A stretch of 64,000 nt of DNA. Source: Elephas maximus indicus (taxonomy: Eukaryota; Chordata; Mammalia; Proboscidea; Elephantidae). Shown piece after piece: positions 32,560 to 43,718 of the stretch (the first letter of the stretch is position 1; each line of letters begins with the position of its first letter). The DNA is taken from positions 54,216,635 to 54,280,634 of the forward strand of contig NC_064827.1 in the NCBI RefSeq assembly GCF_024166365.1, written 5' to 3'. The notes beneath the pieces were generated by a model. It did not search any database. It saw only the letters and a list, made by a program, of their open reading frames with translations, and was not told where the DNA came from. The position numbers and the translations under genes are program-made.

Positions 32560-33364
32560 ACTAAGAAGTTTCCTGAATACAACCAAACACTTGAGGGACA
32601 GAGTAGCAGAGGCAAGGGTCTAGGGACCATGGTTTCAAGGGACATCTAGATCAATTGGCATAACAAAGTGTATTAAGAAAACGTTCTGCATCCCACTTTG
32701 GTGATGGGCATTTGAGGTCTTAAAAGCTGGCAAGCGGCCATCTAAGATGCATCAAATTGGTCTCAACCCACCTGGACCAAAGGAGCATGAAGAACATCAA
32801 AGACACGAGCAAAATATGAGCACAAGAAACAGAAAAGACCACATAAACCAGAGACTCCATCAGCCTGAGACTGGAAGAACTAGATGGTACCTGGCTATCA
32901 CCAATGACTCCTGATGGAGCAGGAGAAAAGTGGGATGAAGATCTCAAATTCTTTTAAAAAACCAGACTTAATGGTCTGACTGAGACTGGAGGGACCCCAG
33001 AGGACATGGCCCCCAGACTCCCTGCTAGCCCAAAACTAAAACCATTCCCTAAGCCAACTCTTCAGACAAAGATTAGACTAGACTGTAAGACATAAAATGA
33101 TACTGGTGAGGAGTGTGCTTCTTAGCTCAAGTAGACACATGAGACTATGTGGGCAGCTCCTGTCCAGAGGCGAGATGAGAAGGCAGATGGGGACAGGAGC
33201 TGGTTGAATGGACATGGGAAATACAGGGTAAGAGGAGGAATGTGCTATCATATTATAGGGAGAGCACCTAAGGTCACACAACAATGTATGTATAAGTTTC
33301 TGTATGAGAAACTGACTTGAATTGTAAACTTTCACTTAACGCACAATAAAAAAAAGAAGAAAAA
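32560..33364 (+). mobile_element. L1 3'UTR insertion with 16-bp TSD
   Basis: A severely 5'-truncated L1 containing only 3'UTR (CTAAGAAGTTTCCTGAATAC, CCATGGTTTCAAGGGACATC, TGGTCTGACTGAGACTGGAG) and a CACAATAAAAAAAAG tail. The duplication AAGAATTGCTTTATAA at 32544-32559 and 33365-33380 is perfect. Its sequence resembles the 3'UTR of the minus-strand L1 at 55724 more than that of the young copies. Confidence 0.92.
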
Positions 33365-33440
33365 AAGAATTGCTTTATAATTTTCCAGCATACTTGAAAG
33401 TAGACAGAACTCTACAATAAGCCCCATGTACCTATCACAC

Positions 33441-33585
33441 AGAGTCCCTGGGTGTCGCAAACAATTAAGTGCTAAGGAACTAACCAAAAGGTTGGCGCTT
33501 CAAGTCACCCAGAGCTGTCTTAGAAGAAGGGCCTGGTGATCTACTTCGGAAAAATCAACCATTGAAAACCTCTATGTGGCTTTAC
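33441..33585 (+). mobile_element. AfroSINE, 3'-truncated
   Basis: AGTCCCTGGGTGTCGCAAAC head, CTAACCAAAAGGTTGGCG, GTCACCCAGAGCTGTCTTAG and AATCAACCATTGAAAACC body of the longer variant; the distinctive 3' end is missing. Confidence 0.75.
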
Positions 33586-33727
33586 TTTCAATTATTTTAT
33601 CTTTTCATTCACCTTAACATGATAAATGCATCTCTTCACTGGTATATTCTATAATCAGTCCAATTTGTCAATTGCCAATAAATCAAGCAATCAAACAGTA
33701 AGTATTGTCCTCATTAGGTCCCTCTCA

Positions 33728-33905
33728 TAGACTTGGAGATCCTGGTGGTGTAGCAGTTAAGAGCTACAGCTGCTAACCACGAAGGTCGACAGTTTGAATC
33801 CACCAGGCGCTCCTTGGAAACTCTATGGGGCAGTTCTGCTCTGTCCTAAATAGGGCCATTAAGAGTCCAAATCGACTTGACTCCACAGTACCAGGTTTGT
33901 TTTTG
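33728..33905 (+). mobile_element. AfroSINE, full length
   Basis: GATCCTGGTGGTGTAGCAGT head, AGCTGCTAACCACGAAGGTC, box B-like AGTTTGAATCCACC, GCTCCTTGGAAACTC and the 3' motif AATCGACTTGACTCC followed by a T-rich tail. Confidence 0.9.
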
Positions 33906-34064
33906 TACTTAAAAGTGTTTGTACAACTTATGGTATACAACCAGGCTATAATTGGACATAAAAGAAATAAAGATCCTAGTTGTTGTTATTGAGAAACTTA
34001 CAAAATAATGAATAAAATCATAATTTACTAATCTCTCCCATTTTTCTAGTACTTTAAAATTTTA

Positions 34065-34225
34065 AAACATGTTCACACAGAGTTTCATTGGCAACCTCAC
34101 AATGACCAGGTGAGCCATTCAAGTTGGATTTTAATAATAATGAAACTGAGGTTCAAAGAATGAGTGAACTCAGAGATTGTCCAAGGCCATACAACCTGGA
34201 TCCAAATCTCTTTACACTGCTCTTT
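34065..34225 (-). repeat. MIR-like fragment
   Basis: AATGAAACTGAGGTTCAAAG, GTCCAAGGCCATACAACC and GGATCCAAATCTCTTT resemble the antisense MIR core (AAACTGAGGC, CCAAGGTCACACAG, TGAACCCAGGTCT). Confidence 0.55.
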
Positions 34226-34249
34226 ACATTGTCATACATTAATGTATGT

Positions 34250-34445
34250 GTTGGAATCCTGAAGGGTCAGTGGTTAAGCACTTCACTGCTAACCAAAGAT
34301 CGGCGATTTGAAGCTACTAGCCACCCCAGGAGAAAAGAGCTGGCCATCTGCTCCTGCAAAGATTGCAACCTACGAAACCCTGTGGGGCAGTTATCCTTTG
34401 TCCTATAAGATCTCCATGAATTAGAACCAACTCAATGACATACAA
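34250..34445 (+). mobile_element. AfroSINE, longer variant
   Basis: GGAATCCTGAAGGGTCAGTG head, CACTGCTAACCAAAGATCGG, CTGCTCCTGCAAAGATTGCA (insert typical of the longer type), GAAACCCTGTGGGGCAG, and a decayed 3' end ATTAGAACCAACTCAATG. Confidence 0.85.
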
Positions 34446-34707
34446 CCACAACATACATGGGTTAGCACCAATGAATGTATGTACAACAATGTGAATATTG
34501 AACTGTTGAGGGAAATATATAATGTAGGGATAACTAATGAAAATCAAAAACACACATCAAAGATTTTCCTGTAGTTCAGACACTTGAAGTTTAAGCCAAA
34601 GGCTTAAGGAAGGGACAGAAATGTAAAGAAAGAAGGAAAAAAAGAAGCTTGAATTCAAGAAGCAAGTGACTCCTTGAACCACATGAAGTATTCAAACAAT
34701 GCTGTTT

Positions 34708-37566
34708 TTGTTGTTAGGTGCCTTCGAGTTGGTTCTAACTCATTGTAACCCTATAAAATACGGAACTAAACACTGCCTGGTCCTATAATATCCTCACAAT
34801 AGTTTGAGCCCATCATTGTAGCCACTGTGTCAATCCATCTTATTGAGGGTCTTCCACTTTTTTGCTGACCTTCTACTTTGCCAAATACAATGTCCTTCTC
34901 CAGGGACTGCTCCCTCCTGATACATGTCCAAAGTACTTGAGACGAAGTCTTGCCATTCTAGCTTCTAATAAGCATTCTGGCTGTATATCTTCCAAAACAG
35001 ATTTGCTCATTCTTCTGGCAATCCATGGTACATTAAATATTCTTCATTAACAACATAATTCAAAGGCATTGATACTTCTTTAGTCTTCCTTATTTATTGT
35101 TAGCTTTGACATGCCTTTGAGGCAATAGAAAAATATCATGGCTTAGGTTAGGTGTACCTTAGTCCTCAAAGTGACATCTTTGCTTTTCAACACTTTAAAG
35201 AGGTCTTTTATAGCAGATTTACCCAATGCAGTGCATTGTTTGTTTTCTTGACTGTTGCTTCCATGGGCATTGATTGTGGATCCAAGTAAAATGAAATCCT
35301 TGACAATTTCATTATTTTCTCCTTTTATCATGATGTTGCTTATTGGTCTAGTTGTGAGGGTTTTTGTTTTCTTTATATTGAGGTGTAATCCATACTGAAG
35401 GCTGTAAGCTTTGATCTTCTCCAGAAGGTGCTTCAGATCCTCTTGCTTTCAGCAAGCAAGCTTGTGCAATAAGTCTTCCTCCAAGCCTGATGCCAAGTTC
35501 TTCTTCATATAGTCAGGCTTCTTGACTTATTTACTCAGCAAACAGATTGAATGAGTATAGTAAAAGGATACAATCCTGACACACACCTTTCCTTATTTTA
35601 CACCACACAGTATCCCCTTTTCTGTTCAAATTATTGCCTCTTGATCTATGCACAGGTTCTACATGAGCACATTTAAGTGTTCTGGAATTTCCATTCTTCA
35701 CAATGTTGTCCAAATGTGTTATGATCCACACAGTCAAATGCCTTCCTGTAATCAATAAAACACGGGTAAATGTCTTTCCAGTATTCTGTTCTCAGCCAAG
35801 ATCCATCTGACACCAACAATGATATCCATTGTCCCACATCTTCTTCTGAATCCGGCTTGAATTTCTGGCAGTTTCCTGTCCATGTATTGCTACAAGCATT
35901 TTAAAACTATCTTCAACAAAATATTACTTGTGTATTATGCTAATGATATTGTTCAATGGTATCTGCATTCTCTTGGATCACCTTTCTTTGGAATGGGCAC
36001 AAATATGGATCTCTTTCAGTTGGTTGGCCAGTTAGCTATCTTTCAAATTTCTTGGCATAGACAAGTGAGCATGTCCAGTGCTGCATCCATTTGTTGAAAC
36101 ATCTCAATTGGTATTCCACCAATTGCTGGAGCCTTGTTTTTCACAATGCCCTCAGTGCAGTTTTTACTTCTTCCTTAGATACTATCAGTTCTCCATCATA
36201 TGCTACCTCCTGAAATGGCTGAACATCAACCAATTCTTTTTGGTACAGTGACTCTGCAAATTCCTTCCATCTTCTTTTGATGCTTCCTGCATTTTGTCCA
36301 ATATTTTGCCAATAGAAACTTTCAAAACTGCAACTTGAGGCTTGAACTTTTTCTTCAGTTCTTTCAGCTTGAGAAATGCCGAGCTTGTTCTTCCCTTTTG
36401 TATTTCTAACTCCTGGTCTTTGCACATTTCATTATAACACTTTACTTTGCCTTCTCAACCTACCCTTTGAAATCATCTGTTGATCTCTTTTACATGATCA
36501 TTTCTTCCATTTGCTTTAGCTACTCTTTGTTCAAGAGCAAGTTTTAGAGTCTCTTCTGACATTCATTTTCGTCTTTTCTATTTTAACGAACTTTTGCTTT
36601 CTTTATGTTTGATGAAGTGTTCATTGCGTCAAATCTATTCTTGAGATGGTCTCTAAATTCATGTGGGATATACTGAAAGTCGTACTTTGGCTCTTACGGA
36701 CTTGTTTTAATTTTCTTGCAAATACCTTCAACTTGAACTCGCATATGAGCAAATGGTGGTCTGTTCCACAGTTGTTCTGGTTCTGACAGATGATATTGAG
36801 GTTTTCCATCGTCTCTTCCCACAGAAGTAGTCAATATGATTCCTACGTTTTCTATCCAGTGAGATCCACGTGTGTAGTCACTGTTTAAGTTGTTGAAAAA
36901 GGTATTTGCAATGAATAACTCATTGGTCTTGCAAAATCCAATCAAGCGATCTCTGGCATCATTTCTATCACTAAGGCCATATTTTCTAACTACTGGTCCT
37001 TCCTCTTAGATTCCAACTTTTGCATTCTAATAACCAGTAATTATCAGTTCATCTAGATTGCATGTTTGATCATCTTTGGCATTAGTGGTTGGTCCGTAAA
37101 TTTGATTAATAGTTGTATTAGCTTCCTTGCAGGTATATAGATATTTTCCTATCACTGACTGCATTGTACTTCAGGATAGATCTTGAAATGTTCTTTTTGA
37201 CAATGAATGCGGCACTGTTCTTCTTCAATTTGTCATTCCCGGCATAGTAGCCCATATGATTATCTGATTTAAAATGGCCAAAACCACTACACTGCAGCTC
37301 ACTAATGCATAGGATATAGATCTTAATGCATCCTGTTTTATTTTCCCAGATACATACTTTGTACATTCTATGTTCAGATTATTCACAGATGTTTGCACCT
37401 GTTTCTTCTCATTCTGAGTGGTGCCAAAGCAGCAAATGAAGGTCCTAAAAGTTTTACTCCATCCATGTCATTAAGGTCGAATCTACTTTGAGGAGGCAGC
37501 TCTTCCCCAGTTGTATTTTGAGAGCCTTCCAACCCAAGGGGCTTATCTTCCAACACTATATCAGAT
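34708..37566 (-). mobile_element. RTE-type LINE copy C, nearly complete but dead
   Basis: Minus-strand RTE spanning from the 3' terminus (GTTGTTAGGTGCCTTCGAGT at 34709) to within about 0.2 kb of its 5' end. It keeps order and spacing relative to copies A and B. Reverse-transcriptase-like and endonuclease-like peptides persist only as fragments (for example minus 36621-36945 and 36141-36425). The missing 5' end is next door in inverted orientation (37567-37773). Confidence 0.88.
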
Positions 37567-37773
37567 ATGTGTCTTTCAGTTTGTCATACTGTGGTGGCTT
37601 ATGTGTTTCTGTGACAGTGGAAGCTATGCCACTGGTATTTCACATGCCAGCAGGGTCTCCCATGGGGAACAGGTTTCGGTGTCTCTTCCAAACTAAGACA
37701 GACTAGGAAGGAGGACCTGGCAGTCTACTTCTGAAAAAAATGGCCAATGAAAACCTTGTGAATAGCAGCAGAA
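37567..37773 (+). mobile_element. Inverted 5' end of RTE copy C
   Basis: Plus-oriented RTE 5' terminus (CAGTTTGTCATACTGTGGTG, GCCACTGGTATTTCACATGC, AACTAAGACAGACTAGGAAG, TTGTGAATAGCAGCAGAATA), equivalent to 43077-43288 of copy D. It abuts the minus-strand body precisely at the consensus position where that body stops, with little or no sequence lost. Confidence 0.85.
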
Positions 37774-38343
37774 TATATAAACAGTACCACCCTCAAACAA
37801 CATACAACGAAACAGACATTAGTGCATAATTAGATGCACTTTACCCTCAGACCTAAGTGCTGGGAAGAGCTACCATTAAAAAAAGCACTAAAAGAAACAC
37901 AAGGCTCAAAGAGGAATATATACAGTCAGTATCCATATATCAGAGTTGATGCTGGCAAAGCCTAGATTTCTTAAACCTGAGTAATGTTCTCATTCATGTC
38001 ACTTTGCTATCTCCTCTCTGTTTTCTCATTTAATTAGAGTAAAACTTTTAAACCAAAGGGCCAGGAAAGATATTTGAGAAACTCAAATCTATCCCAGAAG
38101 CACTCAGGAAGGAAACAGAAGCTCCAAAGAGTTGGGTAGGCACCAATTACTCTGAAGCCTGAAAGAAGGAAAGCATGGCTAAATTCTATGGGCTGAACAA
38201 GGAATATGTAATAGCCCTGGTGCTTTATCATCAAGACGTTTACCATTTTACTCTCACCAGTGCCACTGTGACCTTTCTGAAAAACCAATCCAATCATATC
38301 AGTCTCATTCTTGTAACTCTTAAGTGGATTCTACTGTATACCT
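37774..38343. other. Gene-free, nothing recognised
   Basis: Anonymous sequence with no supported gene or repeat family. Confidence 0.5.
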
Positions 38344-38515
38344 GCTGCCTAAATTCCAACTCGTAGTGACCCTATTGGACAGGGTTTCTAAGGCTGTAAT
38401 CTTTACAGAAGCAGAATGCCACATCTTTCTCCCATGGAGTGGCTGGTGGGTCCAAATCACTGACGTTTTGATTAGCAGCACAGCATTTTAATCACTGTAT
38501 CACCAGTGCTCCTCT
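38344..38515 (-). mobile_element. AfroSINE, diverged
   Basis: AATTCCAACTCGTAGTGACC, CTAAGGCTGTAATCTTTACA, GTGGCTGGTGGGTCCAAATC, ATTAGCAGCACAGCATTTTA and CACCAGTGCTCC are the antisense AfroSINE in order. Confidence 0.88.
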
Positions 38516-39944
38516 ACTGCACACAGTAGTGGCTTAAAAACTCCTAGCAAGAAAATATTTTTCTGCAAATAAAATATTAAGTGGAACTCCAGTGCATATA
38601 AAACAGACAAAAGCAGTGTTGCTCTTTTGTAGCCAGTAGGGGAATGGGAGTATCAAACATCTGACTCCTTGAAGCCATACTTGTGGTAGCACTGATGTAC
38701 TCGCCTGGGTTCCAGGGAACAAAGGGTGATCATCTGAAACCTATAGAAATGTTGACTTCATAGTTTAGCTGCTGAATCTCCCACAGTTTGGCCCCAAGCT
38801 GCCTTTCCAGCCTTCTTGCCTGTTTCTACAACCAATAATACAACTCGGGTTCCAATCATTCTAAACTCTCAGTGGTATTCTTTGTCTTGCTATATGTGGT
38901 TTTCTCTGTTGGGAAAATTCTTCTGCACAAGATCGTCAGGAGAACTGTTTTTCCCCACTCATACAGGCATAACTATCCCCTCCCCTTCCTGGGATTCCCC
39001 CTCCTTGGGTCCCACAGTAATTTACACATTCTCCTATAATACCACTTAACACACTGCATTATATTTGTGACTCACTTGAGTCTGCATCTGGTTACTCTCA
39101 TCTATGGCTACTCTCAGCATAGTGATACTACAAAAGACATTGAATCCATTACCAAGAGTCTTCAAGAATGTATCTTTACCGAGATTTTCAAGAGACACTG
39201 AGGAAAGCCACAGAACGCTGTCAGTAAATCTTTCCAAAAGTTCAATTTAGTCATTTCTTCTTTTCCTCTAATTCCATTTTTGCAGGATCTCTTTAAATAT
39301 TTCCTGCTCTCTATCTTTAAAATCTCCAGTATGCACTGGCTTTCTTCCTCACTCCACTAACTCCTCTTTCTCACTCTCCTCTTTTATTTCTTCCTTAGAG
39401 ATGTACAAGCCTTCAGATGAAGATCAGGTTAGCCCATTTAAACTACCCCAAGTCCACCCTTACTCTGCTCAGCCCCCAAAAGGCCCAACATTCTATGAAT
39501 GCAAAGCATCCAGCTTAGAAGGTAGCAGAGAGAGAAAAGCTGGAAATAATTTTATTTTAATGTTTCTGACCCTAATTTATGTGCCAATCTGTATTCCACA
39601 AGACTTTGTGCTCTTTGACCAAGTTTTGGCTTTTATTCTCAGATTGTTTCAGTTTTTTGCTGTTTATGTTGTTGTTGTCTTTTTGTTTGTTTGTTTTGTT
39701 TTTGCTTTTACATGTCAGCCAGCAGTTAACACAATGCCTGGGAAAAATATTCAGTAAATTCAGTAAATACCATTATTCAGTAAATACTGGTGGACTGAAT
39801 AATTGAATGGAAAAATAAATGACTGAATAAATTGAAATTTCATATTCTACCAAAAATGTCAAGTTTGTTACATTGTAAGCCCAATATCACCACGTTCTCA
39901 AAGAATTGTGCAACCAACTTCTTCAAAAAAAAAAAAATTTTTTT
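38516..39944. other. Gene-free, possible L2 fragments
   Basis: No gene is supported. CCACTTAACACACTGCATTATATTTGTGAC near 39040 and CAATGCCTGGGAAAAATATTCAGTAAATTCAGTAAAT near 39730 resemble ancient L2/MIR 3' sequences. A T/G-rich run lies at 39650-39710. The 118-codon frame at 39401-39757 has no domain. Confidence 0.4.
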
Positions 39945-40113
39945 AGTCACTTAAAACCCTATGCAGTCAAGTCAATTCTGACTCATAGCTACCCTATAAG
40001 ACAGAGTAGATCTGTTCTATAGGGTTTCTAAGAAGTGGCTAGTGGATTCTAACTGCCAACATTTTGGTTGGTTACTGGTCATGAGCTTAACCATTGTGTC
40101 ACCAGGGCTCCTT
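39945..40113 (-). mobile_element. AfroSINE
   Basis: CAGTCAAGTCAATTCTGACT, CATAGCTACCCTATAAGACA, AGTGGATTCTAACTGCCAAC and GTGTCACCAGGGCTCC in antisense order; moderately diverged. Confidence 0.85.
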
Positions 40114-40823
40114 TAGCAGTAACAATTTTCACTCAACAACACCACTGCTTATCTTTTGAAACTCATGATAAACCAAATTTCCCCATCAGCTGGGTTGTCT
40201 ACACAGAGCTTCACATTGCCTCAGATACCTACGCACAGAAGTGTACTCAACGGTTTGCAGCCAAAAGGAAATCAACCCTAGGGGAAAAAATAGCTTTATT
40301 TTTTACCTCTTATTCCTCCCTAACGCAGTCCAGGTAACTAATGCCCTAATGTGCTCCTCTTTCCCCTCTATATGATCAAAGACAACCCTATTATGAATCA
40401 TTTTTAATGTTGAGTTCATATACTTGTAGCACTCTGATCCTTAACAAGGCACTTTGCTACTTGATCTCCCTAAGGGTGCTACAAAACTAGAAACTATATG
40501 TCTAGAGAATAAAAGATTTAGTAAAAAATGGTATTTCCATTTATATAAGATTATGGAACTTTTCATTCCACAGTTAAACTAAATTTTAATATATATGAGA
40601 AGGTGAGTAGTTTTACCCACTAATTTTTATTCCTCTTCTCCTTAATCCAGACTTGAAGGGAAAGGATAGGTCCTGCATTTCTCTCTCTCATTTAAATACC
40701 AGGAACAAAAAAACTAAATTTCAGGAACTAATAGTCCCACCAGCCCTTATATTTCTTTTGGAACCTCAGGATGAGAACTAGCTCTGCATTGGGAGTAAAA
40801 GAATTAAAAATATATATTTGCGT
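40114..40823. other. 3' flank of second olfactory receptor
   Basis: No gene or repeat is recognised. It lies downstream of the receptor on the minus strand and may hold its 3'UTR. Confidence 0.45.
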
Positions 40824-41783
40824 CTACAATCCCTCAGAGGAGAGTTTCTGACATAGCATATTCTTTACAGCTGCCTTCACATCCTTGTTCCTCAAACTGT
40901 AAATGAGAGGATTGAGCATGGGAGTCACCACTCCATAGAAAAGAGAGATGATTTTGTCTGCAACTTGTTCTTTGTCTGCACCAGAAGAGTCTTTAGCCTT
41001 GGGCTGTGCATACATAAAGAGGATGGTCCCATAGAATACAATCACCACTGTCAGGTGCGCAGAGCAAGTAGAGAAGGCTTTGCGCCTTCCTTCTGCAGAA
41101 GGAATCCTCAGGATGGTGGAGAGAATGAAAACATAGGAAATAAAAATGAAAAGTACTGGGACCACAAGAAAAATCATATTTGCAACAATCATGCTAATAA
41201 CATTTACAGAGATGTCAGCACAAGCCAATTTTAAGACAGCCAAAATTTCACAAGTGAAATGATTAATGACATTATCCCCACAGAAAGGAAGCCGCATTGC
41301 AAGAGAGGTTTGCAGCACAGAATTGACACCCCCTGCAATCCAGGATCCAGCAGCCATAGGCACATATGAAGCCTTGCTCATGATGATGGGATATCTCAGA
41401 GGATTACAGATGGCCACATAGCGGTCAAACGCCATCATACTTAGAAGGACACACTCTGTGGCTCCCATAGCAAAAGAGAGAAACATTTGCACTCCACACC
41501 CAGGGAAGGAAATCGTTTTCTTTGAAGTTAAGAAGCTGCTGAGAAACAGCGGAATAGAAGAACTGGTATAACAAACGTCCAAGAATGATAAGTTACTGAG
41601 GAAAAAGTACATGGGAGTGTGTAGATGGGAGTTGAAGACACTTACAATGATAATGAGTCCATTTCCCAGCAGGATCACCAGGTACATACACAGGACCAAC
41701 ACAAAGTAAATGGCCTCAAGCTCTGGGTAGCCAGAAAGCCCCAGCAGGACAAATTCTGTCACAGATTGATTGGTCCTTCCCAT
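40824..41783 (-). CDS. Olfactory receptor, OR13C subfamily-like (OR13C3/C8 type)
   Basis: An intact intronless frame of 319 residues from the ATG at 41783. An in-frame ATG 16 codons upstream (41831) exists, but MGRTNQS is the conserved start and carries the glycosylation site NQS at 5-7. The product is a seven-transmembrane odorant receptor expected to couple to Golf in olfactory neurons. Hallmarks: GN at 40-41; LHTPMYFFL at 54-62; Cys96; [16 protein letters not shown] at 117-132 with a standard DRY; loop cysteines 168, 178 and 188; [10 protein letters not shown] at 235-244; [12 protein letters not shown] at 288-299. All family motifs are intact. An acceptor-like TTTACAG lies about 35 nt upstream of the ATG, fitting a spliced 5' noncoding exon. 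It is a paralogue of the receptor at 13734-14687, both on the minus strand 26 kb apart. Subfamily naming is by recall only. Confidence 0.94.
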   Translation of the reverse strand: MGRTNQSVTEFVLLGLSGYPELEAIYFVLVLCMYLVILLGNGLIIIVSVFNSHLHTPMYFFLSNLSFLDVCYTSSSIPLFLSSFLTSKKTISFPGCGVQMFLSFAMGATECVLLSMMAFDRYVAICNPLRYPIIMSKASYVPMAAGSWIAGGVNSVLQTSLAMRLPFCGDNVINHFTCEILAVLKLACADISVNVISMIVANMIFLVVPVLFIFISYVFILSTILRIPSAEGRRKAFSTCSAHLTVVIVFYGTILFMYAQPKAKDSSGADKEQVADKIISLFYGVVTPMLNPLIYSLRNKDVKAAVKNMLCQKLSSEGL

Positions 41784-43072
41784 GATACTATTTTCTTTCA
41801 CCAGCAACAGTCTGTAAAGGCTGGAATACATGTAGATCTGTTACAACAGTGTCTGTAAGAACTGTTTGCGTCCTTAAGTAGTTGCCCTTACAACTAATGT
41901 GGACTTATAACTGGATACACAAATAGCACAGGTATAAATTAGGAGCCTCTAAGTAAATAAAAATCAGTCAGACTTTCAAACCTTATGAAGGAGGCTTTAG
42001 TTCTAAAATACATGTTCTTGTTAAAGAATAGATTCGGAACACATGAAACTGGGTTAGAATTATGTATCTCACTTTTATTATGTATTTGGAATTATTTTGA
42101 ATACAATATCACTACAATATTTTGACCAATCCACAAAAAATCTTAATATATAAAATACAGTCAACAGAGATTTGACCATTTTAAACATCATATATATCTG
42201 TAACCTAATGCTTTTTCTCCACAACAAATATGTCATCCTTAACAAAGGATGAATGACGAGCTGACTTCAGAAAAATTTTAGTGCACCTGACTCAATGGAC
42301 AGTCAAACAAGAAATGTATAAACTGAGAAGTTTCCATAACAGAGGGTTCACTCTTTTACCTTCAGTTTCGAGAAAATAAATGTTATCTTCTCCCTGCAGA
42401 GAAGTCAGATTCTTCTGCTCCAAAAGCTGCTCTGCTATTCTGTTTTGCCCTGCATATTCAGAAACAACCATGATTATGAGGGATATTTCACTCAAAATTT
42501 TTTAAACATTACCAATTGGCTATAATTACTTATATCTCATTTCTCTGGAATATAGAATATTTATATATTAAAATGTTGAAAACAGAAGAAGTCCTACTTT
42601 CAGATTGCTAGCCTTATCAATTCCATTTTAATCATTTCAGTAAGATAACAAAAATAACTATTTACTTCTAGGTTCTCATTAATATCAAGTAGGTGCCACT
42701 ACTATTATAGAAACCAATTCGCCAGTGGCAAAATAGAAACAACTTCCAGTAAAGATGACAGTTGGGACTCTTTCCAGTCTTTTCATTAGTAAAAGATCCT
42801 TTAAAGGACCAGCCGATATAGCACCAAAGCAACTTAGTCTTTGCTGCTTTGAGGATGCTTCTAATCCCAAAAGCAATTTAAAGTTCATGATGTGGATTTG
42901 GTAGAATTTAGAAACTTTCTAGTATTTTGGGATGAAGTCCCTCAGAAGCAATTAAAATAAAGTTGCTAATCAATTTAACTGAAGTGTAATTTACAAAACA
43001 AAAGTAATTTTTCTGGCCTTAGACCCTTTGGGAAGGGTAAATCTAGAAATCCTAGCCAGGTAAACCACCACT
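41784..43072. other. 5' flank of second olfactory receptor, nothing recognised
   Basis: AT-rich. Noncoding receptor exons and a promoter may lie here but cannot be placed from sequence alone. The minus frame at 42685-42888 has no recognised family. Confidence 0.4.
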
Positions 43073-43718
43073 CATGGGTCAGTTTGTCTTACTGTGGTGG
43101 CTTGTGTGTTGCTATGCTGCTGGAAGCAATGACACCAGTATTTCAATTATCAGTAGGGTCTCCAATGGTGGACAGGTTTCAGTGGTGCTTTCAGATTGAG
43201 ACAGACTAGGAAGAATGACCTGGCAATCAACTTCTAAAAAAGTATTGGCCAATGAAAGCCTTATGAACAGCAGTAGAACATGTCAGATATAATGCTGGAA
43301 GATGAGCCCCTCAGGTTAGAAGGCACTCAAAATACAACTTGGAAAGGGCTGTGTACTCAATGTAGAGTCAACCTTAATGACACGGGTGGAGTAAAGCTTT
43401 CGGACCTTCATTTGCTCATGTGGTATGACTCAAAATGAGAAGAAACAGCTGCAAACATCCATTAACAATAGGATCATGGAATGTACGAAGTATGAAGAAG
43501 AAATTTGGAGGTTGTCAAAAATGAAATGGAAGGCATAAAAATCAATATCCTAGGCATTAGTCAGCTGAAGTGGACTGGTATTGGCCATTTTGAATCAATC
43601 ATTTGGTTTACTATGCCGGGAATGACAAAATGAAGAGGAAAGGCATCGCATTTATCATCAAAAGAGAACATTTCAAGATCTATTCTGAAGTACAATGCTG
43701 TCAGGGATAGGATAATAT
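43073..43718 (+). mobile_element. RTE copy D, 5' part
   Basis: Plus-strand RTE 5' end (CAGTTTGTCTTACTGTGGTG) running through the start of the endonuclease region (AATAGGATCATGGAATGTAC, CCTAGGCATTAGTCAGCTGA). It breaks off at GATAATATCC where an old L1 begins; the element resumes at 51703. Confidence 0.9.

Noticed and set aside
41784-41831. Upstream in-frame ATG for the second receptor (16 extra codons)
   Set aside because: Receptors of this family start at MGRTN-like sequence with the glycosylation site at residue 5; the extension is probably 5'UTR or crosses a splice acceptor.
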